Position numbers and translations under genes: made by a program. The notes below the pieces were generated by a model. It searched no databases, had not been told where the DNA came from, and saw nothing but the letters and a program-made list of their open reading frames with translations. A DNA stretch of 64,000 nt from Azospirillum picis (lineage in GTDB: Bacteria; Pseudomonadota; Alphaproteobacteria; Azospirillales; Azospirillaceae), in contig NZ_JAGINO010000025.1 in assembly GCF_017876115.1 (NCBI RefSeq), forward strand, positions 1 through 64,000. The letters are read 5' to 3'. This document shows positions 41,759-49,774 of the stretch, piece by piece; within the stretch, counting starts at the first letter, position 1, and the number at the start of each line of letters is the position of its first letter.

Positions 41759-42379
41759 CTATCGTTTTCGCCCGTCAACTGGTTGTACCGCCTCCAGGCT
41801 GGTGGCCGGGATCGTGAGCGCTGATTCAGGACCGGCGACGGTCAACAGCACTCGACACCGCGCCCCTTGGTCCGCCTGGAAGAGGCCCTCCCAGCCAGTC
41901 AGGGTGCCGTCCGTGATGCGGACGAGTTGCCCAGGAATGAAGCCAGAGCCGACGGCCTTGGGTGGCGGAACCAGATTAATCACGCCGCCATCCCGACCCA
42001 TGCGGTCCGCGATAGCCGACAGCACAGACACCGCGATGGTGACCGGCCGGCGGCGAGCATCGAGCGTCATGTGCTGGATACCCGGCACCCACCGAATCGC
42101 CCAGCTATCGCCGCCGGGGTCGACGCCGACGAACAGGTAGCGCCCGTACATCGGCCGCTCGACGATCTCCTGCTGGCCGGACTGGATGACGATCTCCCGG
42201 CACATCGGCAGGAACACCGCGTATCCACGGGCACGAAGGGCCTTCTTCGCCATCTCGCGGTACTGGGCCAGTGGCTTCACCACCGCGATGTACCAGACCT
42301 TCCCCCCGAAGGTCGGGATTTCGGCAGGCGCGTCGCCACTATCGACGCGCGCCACCTCGGGGGCCTTGCCTTCGCTCAT
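41759..42379 (-). CDS. NusG/RfaH-like transcription elongation factor, 206 aa
   Basis: Residues about 28-115 form an NGN domain: VWYIAVVKPLAQYREMAKKA, then LRARGYAVFLPMCREIV, PMYGRYLFVGVDP and RWVPGIQHM. A KOW segment follows at about 150-175 (FIPGQLVRITDGTLTGWEGL). It would bind RNA polymerase and alter pausing or termination. It is the last gene of the early operon and lies just before the hairpin-rich gap that precedes the late genes, which suggests a late antiterminator. RfaH-like specialisation is an inference. Confidence 0.85.
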   Translation of the reverse strand: MSEGKAPEVARVDSGDAPAEIPTFGGKVWYIAVVKPLAQYREMAKKALRARGYAVFLPMCREIVIQSGQQEIVERPMYGRYLFVGVDPGGDSWAIRWVPGIQHMTLDARRRPVTIAVSVLSAIADRMGRDGGVINLVPPPKAVGSGFIPGQLVRITDGTLTGWEGLFQADQGARCRVLLTVAGPESALTIPATSLEAVQPVDGRKR

Positions 42380-43731
42380 TTCGAGGCCTCCGCGACGACG
42401 GTCGCTGGATGGGGGATGATGGCGGCGGACGCCCTCTTGCGCCGGGCGGAGACCACGACTTCGACCGCGTCCACATCGAGGCAGTCGCGCAGGTCCTGGT
42501 CGTGGTGCTGGCGCAGGCGGTCAGCGATGACGAGGGTGGGCGCGGTGATGGTGGCGACCCGATCCTCGACGGCAACCGAGCAGGGTTTCAGCCAGGTGGT
42601 CCACTGCGTCGCGGTGAAGCGGGAGGCGTAGGGTTCGGGAGCGCGGACCTCATCCGCCACTTTTGACGGATTGCGCCGGGCGGCGGTGATGGCGGTCCGA
42701 ACGTCCTTGTCGATCAGCTCCAGGGAGACCGGCATGCCGACACGGGGTCGCTTGGACAGCCGCTCGAACTGGCGGTCGATGGCCTCGGCGATGGCCTGGA
42801 CGGCGTCTGCGTCCGACAATCCAGCGTTTCCGGCCAGTCCCAGCCAGCCTCGGATGACCACCTCGTCGCCGTCGTGGCGGTCGCGCTCGGTCACATCGAA
42901 CCAGTTTTCCGCAGCCTTGGCAACAGCGGAAAACACGGCGTCGACGGAATCAGTCAAGTCATCGACAGAAATTCCGGCCGGCTGGCAAAGCGCGGCCTCG
43001 CGCGCCTTAGCCGCCGCCGAAGGAGATTTATCTCCTGAGGCAAGGCTAAGATCTCCCTGTCTCTGTCCCTGTCCCTGTCTCTTGCGATCCTGACGGGACT
43101 CCTGACCGACATCCCGTCGGGAGTCCTGACGGGATTGCTGATCATCATCTTGCGGGACTTCGCTCGGGAGTTCTGGCGGGATATCCTGCGGGACTGCCTG
43201 CTGGTTTCCCGTCGGGATTGCCGGCGGCTTCCGTTTGGTCAGTGCCTTGGACTGCGGATCGAGTGCCGTCAGGAAGCGCCGCGCGGTCGCAACCTGTTCA
43301 TTTATCTGGCTTGCGTCGAACTCGATGCCCCAACGCTTGGCGTTGCCCGCACCGCTGCTCAAGCGCTGCGCCAGTTTCTCCAGCCACGCCTCCAGAGCCT
43401 TCGCGGCAACAATGGGATGATAGAGGCGCCCATCAGCGCAGAGTATCCAGCCACGCAGCGCGCCGGCCCTACGCAGCTTTGCCCAGGTTTTCAGGTCCCG
43501 GCCGTAACCCAGCATCTTGCACAGCGCGCCGTCGTCATTCGGCAGGCTCGCGGCGGGGATTTGGTGCCATCCCTTGCACCATGACGCGACGCCGGCCCGG
43601 AACGCTTCCGCGTCCTCAAGCGCCATGATCTCGCTATCCAGCAGGCGGGCGACCTCCAGGGGCATGAATTTGAAGTCGGTCAGGTCCACTTCGGTTGGGA
43701 CCAGGGGCTCCGGGAGGGTCGTTTCGGCCAT
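42376..43731 (-). CDS. Phage replication initiator, DUF1376 plus DnaA-N-like domain, 451 aa
   Basis: ATG 43731 is the start; the longer frame is shadow sequence. Residues about 15-115 are DUF1376: DFKFMPLEVARLLDSEIMAL, then WHQIPAASLPNDDGALCKML and GALRGWILCADGRLYHPIV. A repetitive Q/R/P/D linker follows (about 165-225). The end (ATQWTTWLKPCSVAVEDRVA, then TITAPTLVIADRLRQHHDQD) resembles a DnaA N-terminal/helicase-loading domain. It probably binds the origin embedded in its own gene and loads the host helicase. Confidence 0.8.
   Translation of the reverse strand: MAETTLPEPLVPTEVDLTDFKFMPLEVARLLDSEIMALEDAEAFRAGVASWCKGWHQIPAASLPNDDGALCKMLGYGRDLKTWAKLRRAGALRGWILCADGRLYHPIVAAKALEAWLEKLAQRLSSGAGNAKRWGIEFDASQINEQVATARRFLTALDPQSKALTKRKPPAIPTGNQQAVPQDIPPELPSEVPQDDDQQSRQDSRRDVGQESRQDRKRQGQGQRQGDLSLASGDKSPSAAAKAREAALCQPAGISVDDLTDSVDAVFSAVAKAAENWFDVTERDRHDGDEVVIRGWLGLAGNAGLSDADAVQAIAEAIDRQFERLSKRPRVGMPVSLELIDKDVRTAITAARRNPSKVADEVRAPEPYASRFTATQWTTWLKPCSVAVEDRVATITAPTLVIADRLRQHHDQDLRDCLDVDAVEVVVSARRKRASAAIIPHPATVVAEASK
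43055..43217. repeat. Iteron-like repeats inside the initiator gene (candidate origin)
   Basis: CGGGA occurs at 43094, 43118, 43130, 43153, 43165, 43177, 43189 and 43213, i.e. with 12-bp periodicity (24, 12, 23, 12, 12, 12, 24). Beside it is a 6-bp tandem repeat (CTGTCC/CTGTCT, about 43055-43084) and a perfect AGGAGAT-tt-ATCTCCT palindrome at 43021-43036. Lambda-like phages place ori iterons in the initiator gene in the same way. The repeats encode tetrapeptide units such as SRQD. Confidence 0.55.
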
Positions 43732-43732
43732 A

Positions 43733-44011
43733 TCAGCCTCCCACGGTGATGGGCGCCGGCTCCCTGGCCGGCGCGGTGTTGGTGACGACGGAGGGGGTGA
43801 GGACGACGCCGAGGACAGAACACCACCGGAACAGCGCGAAGCCGGGCGGCTCCGAGTCGCCGTTCTCCCAACGCTCCAGGGTGCGCAGGGCGAAGGCGCC
43901 CATGCGGGCGACATCTTCCTGTCGCAAGCCCATCTCCAGGCGGCGGCGGTGCAGCAGGCGGCGCAGCTCACACCAGGCAGTGAGCGGGTTGGTGGGGCCG
44001 TCGATAGCCAT
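43733..44011 (-). CDS. XRE-type helix-turn-helix protein, 92 aa
   Basis: ATG 44011 is chosen. The HTH reads LRRLLHRRRLEMGLRQEDVA, then RMGAFALRTLERWENGDSEP, a complete XRE motif, with a short hydrophobic C-terminus (ALFRWCSVLGVVL). It sits between the GapR-like and initiator genes and may regulate replication genes. Confidence 0.75.
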   Translation of the reverse strand: MAIDGPTNPLTAWCELRRLLHRRRLEMGLRQEDVARMGAFALRTLERWENGDSEPPGFALFRWCSVLGVVLTPSVVTNTAPAREPAPITVGG

Positions 44012-44012
44012 G

Positions 44013-44294
44013 TCAGTCCACCATCCCCAGGGCTTCCTTGTAGAGTTCCAGGATGGCTTTCTGTTCCTGGCGGTCTTCCTTGTCCATCTTCCGCAGACGG
44101 ATGATCTGCCGGATGATCTTGGTGTCGAAGCCGGTGCCCTTGGCCTCGGCATAGACTTCCTTGATGTCTTCCTGCAGACCGCGCTTTTCCTCTTCGAGAC
44201 GCTCGATGCGCTCGACGAAGGATTTCAGGCGATCCGCCGCGATGCCGCCGACGTCCACGCCAGCGCTTCCGGAGTTGTGCCCCATGCCGGTCAT
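44013..44294 (-). CDS. GapR-like protein (DUF2312), 93 aa
   Basis: The family pattern is clear: [20 protein letters not shown], then [20 protein letters not shown] and [20 protein letters not shown]. Chromosomal GapR of alphaproteobacteria clamps overtwisted DNA ahead of replication and transcription forks and stimulates topoisomerases. A phage copy beside the replication initiator may serve the same role on phage DNA. The start overlaps the upstream stop (ATGA). Confidence 0.88.
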   Translation of the reverse strand: MTGMGHNSGSAGVDVGGIAADRLKSFVERIERLEEEKRGLQEDIKEVYAEAKGTGFDTKIIRQIIRLRKMDKEDRQEQKAILELYKEALGMVD

Positions 44295-44797
44295 AGCGAC
44301 AGCTCCGCTTCCATCGGCGAGAGGTCACCCTCCATCGCCTCGTCCATGTCGTTGAGCATCTCGTCGATCTCGTCCTGGGTGACGGGCTTGGTGCGGGTGA
44401 TCCGCTGCGCCAGCGCCCATTCGGCCTCTGTCATGGTCGCCGGCTTGTCGGACCAGCGGATGCACTCCGCCAACTCCTCCAGGGCCGTCCGTTCCTCCCA
44501 TTCGGGCTCCTCGTAGCCGGACATGCGTCCGACCATCGGCGTGCCCTTGAGGGGGTGAGAGGGCGGGGTCATGTAGACCCACCCGTTGCCGTCGGCCGCG
44601 GGCTTCTTGCGCTCGCACTGCCTGATGCAATCGTCATGGACCGAACGGCCGCGGTCCCAGCAGGTGCGGTCGAGGATCAGGAGCCCCGTGTAGCTCTCGC
44701 TCTTTTCGGCCAGGAAGAGGTCGTCCGGGCCGATGTCGAAGTGGGCCAGCAGCGGGGCGGCGCGCTTCGAGAGCTTCTTCAGGATCCGGAGGTTCAT
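44291..44797 (-). CDS. Hypothetical phage protein, 168 aa
   Basis: ATG 44797 is taken because the longer frame is shadow sequence and GGAGG is not far upstream. It begins [20 protein letters not shown] and includes [20 protein letters not shown]. The C-terminal half is acidic and helical. It resembles a conserved but uncharacterised protein of alphaproteobacterial prophages. It overlaps genes on both sides by 4 bp. Confidence 0.65.
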   Translation of the reverse strand: MNLRILKKLSKRAAPLLAHFDIGPDDLFLAEKSESYTGLLILDRTCWDRGRSVHDDCIRQCERKKPAADGNGWVYMTPPSHPLKGTPMVGRMSGYEEPEWEERTALEELAECIRWSDKPATMTEAEWALAQRITRTKPVTQDEIDEMLNDMDEAMEGDLSPMEAELSL

Positions 44798-45675
44798 GCC
44801 AGCGCCTCCGACTTGGCATTGTCGCCGGCCAGCTTCTTGCGGGCGCAGTCGATAGCGCGTTGCACGTCGTCCAGCGCGTCGAGGGCGCTCTCCGTGGCGG
44901 TGCTGGCGTCCAGACGGGACAGGCGGGCCTCCGCCTCCTTGATGTCCCGGAAGCCCGGCCAGCGCGACTCCATGCCCAGCAAGCCGGCCAGCTTCTGCCA
45001 GACCTCGGCCGTCTGCTTGGCGTAATAGGCCAAGTTTCGAACCTGCCACACATCGGAGCGGTTGAAGGTGAAACCGTCGGTGTCCATCCCCAGCGCCGCG
45101 GCGATCTCGCTGGCGGCCTTGGCGATCGCTTCCCGGTTGGTGAAGACGGCAGCAACGTCGGCGCCCAGCTCCTTCGCCAGACGGTCACGAAGACGCCAGT
45201 CGTCGGCCTTGCGCGGCTCGCACCGGCGGAAGCGCTCGGCCCTCTCGATCCCGTCGAACAGCAGCTTCTGCCAGACCTGGAGGGGAAGGTTTTCGACCGG
45301 ACGGAGGGTTGGCGCCTTCACGGTGCGCCAGCCATTCGGGCCGCGGGCCATGAGGCCACAGCCGGCCGGGATGTCCTGCTTGCCGATCAGCCCGGCCGGG
45401 GTCGCGAAGACGACGGCCGCCGCGAACGGCAGGTAGGTCTGCCACTTGCCGTGCGTGACGTCGGCGCGGAAGTCGGAGACGGACACCTTGCACTCGAAGG
45501 CAACCGGGCAGAACCGGCTGTAGGTCGTGGGCAGACAGTAGACGTCCGGCCGGGGAGAGCCAGAGGGGCCAAGCTGCATGTCCGTGAAGGTCAGGCGGTT
45601 TCTGTAGCCGACATGGCCCGCCAGATCGTCAGCAAGGGCGTCGTGGGTCCATTCGGTGGTGGGAGCGGTCACCAT
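44794..45675 (-). CDS. PD-(D/E)XK nuclease-like protein, MmcB-related, 293 aa
   Basis: The N-terminal half carries GSPRPDVYCLPTTYSRFCPV, then AFECKVSVSDFRADVTHGKW, the D...ExK active-site layout of MmcB-like DNA repair nucleases. The C-terminal half is helical (MESRWPGFRDIKEAEARLSR). It overlaps the methyltransferase gene by 7 bp, so modification and cleavage or repair activities may be linked. The methyl sensitivity of the nuclease, if any, is unknown. Confidence 0.7.
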   Translation of the reverse strand: MVTAPTTEWTHDALADDLAGHVGYRNRLTFTDMQLGPSGSPRPDVYCLPTTYSRFCPVAFECKVSVSDFRADVTHGKWQTYLPFAAAVVFATPAGLIGKQDIPAGCGLMARGPNGWRTVKAPTLRPVENLPLQVWQKLLFDGIERAERFRRCEPRKADDWRLRDRLAKELGADVAAVFTNREAIAKAASEIAAALGMDTDGFTFNRSDVWQVRNLAYYAKQTAEVWQKLAGLLGMESRWPGFRDIKEAEARLSRLDASTATESALDALDDVQRAIDCARKKLAGDNAKSEALA

Positions 45676-46955
45676 GACGCCTCCACCAGGTCGAACAGCG
45701 ACCCGTAAGCGCTGACCTTCTCCTCCTCGGCCAGGAACTTGGCCCCTTGGCGGAAGTAGGTCGGATTCAACTCGGTCCCGATGAACTTGCGCCCCATGGA
45801 CAGTGCGGAGACGCCCTCGGAGCCAATACCGGCATAGGGGGACCACACGACGTCGCCCTTGTTGGTGTAGAGCTCCAGGGCGCGCTTGGTGATGTTCAGG
45901 GGCATGGGGCAGAGGTGGCGCTCGGCCCGGTCGTCCTTGGCCACAGCCACGTTCAGCACGTCGGTCGTAGACAGGTCACCATCACCTCGGCCGGGCTCCT
46001 GGAGGTTCCAGACCTGGGAATTCGGGGTTGCGCGGGGATCGCCGTAGGGCAGCCACAGGTCAATGTCGGCGGTCCGCCAGACCGGAGACGCAAGGTCCTG
46101 CCACCGGGCGAGCGGGACCGAGGCCTTCGGGTGGGTGACCGGGCGGACGAGGTCCTCCTCCCCCGGCTTGGCCCATTTCCGGTAGACCATCAGGTACTCG
46201 GGCATGCCGACACGGCAGAAGCTGGCGTCGGTCTGGAAGGTCTTCCACAGCAGGCCGTGGGCGTTGGTCTTGGCGCGCTCGAGGACCGGGTCGCGGTGGA
46301 TCGTGATCCGGCAGTGGAAGGTGAAACCCTCCTCCTGGTGGACGCGGGTGCAGCCGTCGGAGAAGGCGCGGAGGCCGGCGGAACCGTCGTCAGAGCTGTT
46401 CTGGTAGTAGACCAGGTCCTTGACGTGGATGGCGGTCAGTCGGCCGGGGCGCAGGACCCGGAACTTCTCCCGGACGAGGTGGCGGTAGTGGTCGAAGAAC
46501 TCGGCGTCGGTGGCGCAGTTGCCGTGGTCAGCGACCGATTCGCTGTAGACGTAGAGGTTCGAGAACGGCGGGCTGTAGACGGCCAGGTCGACGCTGTTGT
46601 CCGGCAGATTGCGGGCGAAGCTGACGCAGTCGGCGTTGTAGAGGCTCCAGGCTTCGCCGGCGGCCTGATCGAGGACGAGGGGTGGCACCTCTGGGGCGGA
46701 CGGGGCGCGAACCTGGGGCTCGGGCCGGGCGACGGGTTCCACCGAGGCATTCGGAGCCTTGGTGTAGCGCCGGTGTCCGTCCATGCCGGCATAGACGACG
46801 AGGCCCGCCTCGAGGAGGTCGAACAGGGCGCGGGAGACATTGCCGGATTTCAGACCAAGCTGCAGGGCGATGTCGGCCGGCCGGGCGCCCGATGCGGGAT
46901 CGCCGGCCGGGAGGGCGTCCAGCACCTTCTGGTGCCGGGGCTTCAGGTCAGGCAT
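45669..46955 (-). CDS. Winged-helix plus N6/N4 DNA methyltransferase fusion, 428 aa
   Basis: Residues 1-65 look like a winged-helix DNA-binding domain (RPADIALQLGLKSGNVSRAL, then FDLLEAGLVVYAG). From about 105 the methyltransferase follows with motif IV SPPF (DLAVYSPPFSNLYVYSES), then a target-recognition region, and the FxGxG-equivalent motif (VVWSPYAGIGSEGVSALSMG) near the end, so it is of the permuted beta class. No cognate restriction enzyme is adjacent except the PD-(D/E)XK protein. It probably protects phage DNA. Confidence 0.9.
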   Translation of the reverse strand: MPDLKPRHQKVLDALPAGDPASGARPADIALQLGLKSGNVSRALFDLLEAGLVVYAGMDGHRRYTKAPNASVEPVARPEPQVRAPSAPEVPPLVLDQAAGEAWSLYNADCVSFARNLPDNSVDLAVYSPPFSNLYVYSESVADHGNCATDAEFFDHYRHLVREKFRVLRPGRLTAIHVKDLVYYQNSSDDGSAGLRAFSDGCTRVHQEEGFTFHCRITIHRDPVLERAKTNAHGLLWKTFQTDASFCRVGMPEYLMVYRKWAKPGEEDLVRPVTHPKASVPLARWQDLASPVWRTADIDLWLPYGDPRATPNSQVWNLQEPGRGDGDLSTTDVLNVAVAKDDRAERHLCPMPLNITKRALELYTNKGDVVWSPYAGIGSEGVSALSMGRKFIGTELNPTYFRQGAKFLAEEEKVSAYGSLFDLVEASW

Positions 46956-47745
46956 GGGTGAGGGTCTCCTTGCTGACGGCGGACCAGTCGGCGGTGACGC
47001 CGAGCAGGCGGGCGAAGCGGGCGATCCCCTTCGTCGTCACCATGGGCTGGTCAGAGCTGCCCTCGGTGCCGTCGGCTTTCTTGAAGGTGCGGAGCTTGTG
47101 CTCGATGAGGCCGGACTGGATGGCGTCCTGGTAGGCCAGGAGCCGGGACGATCCGACGCGGCGGTAGATGTAGCGGCCGGCGGTCAGCCACCTGATGAAG
47201 GCCTTGGGTTGCTGACCCAGCACCTTGGCGGCGTCGGTCAGGCAGAGGAGGCCCTCGGTGCCGGCGATCCGGTCCAACGCGCTCGTGGCGGCCGAGGCCT
47301 CCACCTGGGCGGCGGCCAGCGCCTTCTTGGTCGTTTCGACTTCGGCCGAGTAGTTCAGCAGCAGGGCGCGGAGCTGCGCCGGGTCGTTGAGGTCGACCTG
47401 GGACGTGCCGTAGCCGCCGGTCTTCCGGATGGCCGGAAGCACCTCGGAGGTGATCCACTTCTTGAACCGCTTGGCCGACGGCTTCCGGCTGGTAAGGGTC
47501 AGGCTGTAGAGGCCCGACTCGTTGATGACCGTCACCTCCTGGGGGCCGCCAAGGGTGTCGGTAATGCCGACACCCTTCTCGTCGTCGTCGAGCCGGCCGG
47601 CGGCGTCGCGGGGGTTGGCGATGCCCAGCACGACACAGACGTCGACCAGCACCCACCAGGGCGTGCCGTTGATCTCCAGCACCCGGACGGTGGTGTCCTC
47701 GAAGCTGAACTCGAAGCGGGCGGGAACGGGATGCTCACCAACCAT
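46948..47745 (-). CDS. Phage antirepressor, Bro-N plus KilAC, 265 aa
   Basis: Residues about 8-110 are a Bro-N domain (TPWWVLVDVCVVLGIANPRD, then ESGLYSLTLTSRKPSAKRFK and WITSEVLPAIRKTGGY). Residues about 165-255 are a KilAC/Ant domain (LTDAAKVLGQQPKAFIRWLT and VTTKGIARFARLLG). Such proteins counter the prophage repressor at induction. It overlaps both neighbours. Confidence 0.9.
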   Translation of the reverse strand: MVGEHPVPARFEFSFEDTTVRVLEINGTPWWVLVDVCVVLGIANPRDAAGRLDDDEKGVGITDTLGGPQEVTVINESGLYSLTLTSRKPSAKRFKKWITSEVLPAIRKTGGYGTSQVDLNDPAQLRALLLNYSAEVETTKKALAAAQVEASAATSALDRIAGTEGLLCLTDAAKVLGQQPKAFIRWLTAGRYIYRRVGSSRLLAYQDAIQSGLIEHKLRTFKKADGTEGSSDQPMVTTKGIARFARLLGVTADWSAVSKETLTHA

Positions 47746-48697
47746 GAGCGTAACCTCCCATCAGGTCGCCGATCCGGATGTCGTCCGCGAACGGCTTGCG
47801 TGAGGCCTTTTCGGAGCGCCGGTAGTCGGAGAAGTCGGGGCACTTCCGCCAGATCCGGCGGTTGGCCCAGCGCGCCATGTCGGTCAGCGCTTGCCGCGTC
47901 CAGTCGAACCGAACGTGTGGTACCTTCTCCATGGCATTGAGCTTGATGTACGGCTGGACGTGCGGCTCGCCGCCCCAGGCGATCACCTCCTTGATGCGCT
48001 CAAGGCAGGCCGCCATTGGCTCGTTGCCGATCAGGACGTAGACGCGCTTCCGCTTGGCCGGCAGGCTGCGAAGCATCTGCATGACCCGCTCGACATCAGA
48101 GCGCTCGCCCTGCTCGTCGTACGCGAAGCGCCAAGGCCCCTTGTTGATGTCTCGCCAGCGCGCATAGACATCCGCGTCGAAGGTCTTCGGCTCGAAGCCG
48201 CTATTGGCATCAAGCAGCGGGACCTCGGCTTTGCGGTACCGGTCGACGATGAAGTCCTGATAGTCCGCAGGCAGGCCCGAGAGGTTGTTGTCGCAGAGGA
48301 TCGGGCGCGGCGTGAAATCAGGCAGGAGCGTGAAGCTTCTCCCCTCCATCTTGGGCACGATGCAGAAGTAGCAGCCGACCGGGCATCCCCGGCTCGCGAA
48401 GGTCGCCAATGGGTTGTGGCGCGCGACGGCGTCCGGGAAATCGGCTCCCCGAACCACCTCCCGGCCGTCGACCGTCACTCGCTTCACCGGGATTTCGGCC
48501 ACGCCGTGCAGAATGTGGCTCACCTTTTCCTGAAACAGCGCGGGTCCGCCAGCCACCACCCGGCGACCGCAGGCGCGGTGCCAGATGGCGAGCCGATAGG
48601 CCTCGTCGAGCAGCCACGTGAAGGCGATCGAGAGGTAGGCGGTATCCCCATCCACCCATTCAGCGAGGCCCTTGCTCCACTTGGGGGCTTTAGCCAT
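47735..48697 (-). CDS. Radical SAM enzyme, 320 aa
   Basis: The cluster-binding motif is in FASRGCPVGCYFCIVPKMEG (CxxxCxxC), preceded by a Rossmann-like B12-type or scaffold region (CGRRVVAGGPALF). After it come LLPDFTPRPILCDNNLSGLP and a second helix set. It would generate a 5'-deoxyadenosyl radical for a difficult C-H reaction. The substrate is unknown. Nearby methyltransferase and PAPS-reductase-like genes suggest nucleic-acid modification. There is no maturase or peptide substrate gene, which argues against RiPP chemistry. Confidence 0.88.
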   Translation of the reverse strand: MAKAPKWSKGLAEWVDGDTAYLSIAFTWLLDEAYRLAIWHRACGRRVVAGGPALFQEKVSHILHGVAEIPVKRVTVDGREVVRGADFPDAVARHNPLATFASRGCPVGCYFCIVPKMEGRSFTLLPDFTPRPILCDNNLSGLPADYQDFIVDRYRKAEVPLLDANSGFEPKTFDADVYARWRDINKGPWRFAYDEQGERSDVERVMQMLRSLPAKRKRVYVLIGNEPMAACLERIKEVIAWGGEPHVQPYIKLNAMEKVPHVRFDWTRQALTDMARWANRRIWRKCPDFSDYRRSEKASRKPFADDIRIGDLMGGYAHGW

Positions 48698-48905
48698 GAG
48701 GCGCCTCCGATCCCTCGGGGGAAAGGGCGCGGGCGACGCGGGTCAGCTCTTCAGCCAGAGCCAGCGCAGCCGCGGGCGTGTAGAGGAGGCGCACGAACTC
48801 CCCCGATGGACCCGGGGCGTGTGAGCGCGGGCGGCGGTAGCACAGCAGGACCTGGTCGCCATACGAATCGACGACGGTGTGTCCGGGCAGGTGGTCAGCG
48901 GACAT
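48690..48905 (-). CDS. Hypothetical protein, 71 aa
   Basis: It begins MSADHLPGHTVVDSYGDQVL, has LLCYRRPRSHAPGP and a C-terminal helix (AAALALAEELTRVARAL). It overlaps both neighbouring genes and is probably cotranslated with the radical SAM gene. Family unknown. Confidence 0.6.
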   Translation of the reverse strand: MSADHLPGHTVVDSYGDQVLLCYRRPRSHAPGPSGEFVRLLYTPAAALALAEELTRVARALSPEGSEAPHG

Positions 48906-49479
48906 GCGGCAACCCCTTCCACGGCTGTGGGACGAGCGTTGCCGGCAGATAGAGGGGGTGCCAGGGTTGGCTGGTCTTCTCTGACTGGCGCAGGGCCTGG
49001 GGCTCCAAGCCGGCGGCGCGGATGATCGTGACTACCTCCTCCACCACCTGGGAAATGTACTTGCGGCTGCTGGCCTTGCTCTGGCCGGCCGAACCCCAGC
49101 CGCACACCATCCGGCCACCCTGCGCGGCCATCGCTTGCGCCGCGTAGTGGATCACCGGCCGATTGCTGGGACCGATCGGGTCCGGGCAGGCCGTGCAATC
49201 GAACAAGACGCCCGGATCCGTCGAGCGGTAGGCGAACAGGTTGACCACCCCAAACCAGGGCGCAGACCAGCGCTCGGCGAAGTCGGCGCACCGGCGGATG
49301 GTGGGATCGTCCTCCGTCGCGTCGGCCGTGCTGGGGTTCAGCATGCAGAACACGACGGGCGGCTTGCCCAGGTTGAGCATGCCAAGGTCCCGGCGGAGCC
49401 AGTAGCGGTAGGAGCCGCTGGGGGAGATCGCGGCCGAGGCCTCGATGTTCCAGGCGGTGATGGCGTGGGGGTTAGCCAT
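48895..49479 (-). CDS. DUF1643 family protein, 194 aa
   Basis: The family pattern is evident: YRYWLRRDLGMLNLGKPPVV, then FCMLNPSTADATEDDPTIRR, VVNLFAYRSTDPGVLF and the terminal HPLYLPA. DUF1643 proteins are widespread in phages and plasmids, function not established. It lies next to the radical SAM gene. Confidence 0.88.
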   Translation of the reverse strand: MANPHAITAWNIEASAAISPSGSYRYWLRRDLGMLNLGKPPVVFCMLNPSTADATEDDPTIRRCADFAERWSAPWFGVVNLFAYRSTDPGVLFDCTACPDPIGPSNRPVIHYAAQAMAAQGGRMVCGWGSAGQSKASSRKYISQVVEEVVTIIRAAGLEPQALRQSEKTSQPWHPLYLPATLVPQPWKGLPHVR

Positions 49480-49774
49480 GGATCGCGGCCTCCCCGCCCT
49501 GAGAGGAGGCGCGTCGCTGCTCCCGCCGGAGCCGTTGGGCGGCGCGGTGCTCCCGGTATTCCTCCTCCGTCATCTGGGCCAGTCGGGTGGAGCCGACGGG
49601 CTTCTCCCGGCTAAGGGCTGTGATCTTGGGGATTTCGGTCAGGTCCCGGGCTTTGATCAGCAGGTCCCGGCGCAGAGCGGGTCCGATCCGGCCGGCCACG
49701 AACAGGGACTCGATGGCGGTCACGCGGGCCTGGAAGGAGGCAAGGCGGGCAGCCTGGGCGAGGAGGTTAGCCAT
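49472..49774 (-). CDS. Hypothetical protein, 100 aa
   Basis: It is basic and helical (MANLLAQAARLASFQARVTA and EEEYREHRAAQRLRREQRRA). It overlaps both neighbours by 8 bp. Function unknown. Confidence 0.6.
   Translation of the reverse strand: MANLLAQAARLASFQARVTAIESLFVAGRIGPALRRDLLIKARDLTEIPKITALSREKPVGSTRLAQMTEEEYREHRAAQRLRREQRRASSQGGEAAIHG

Noticed and set aside
43055-43217. A CRISPR array
   Set aside because: The repeats are 6-12 bp, lie inside a coding gene, and there are no spacers of regular length and no cas genes.
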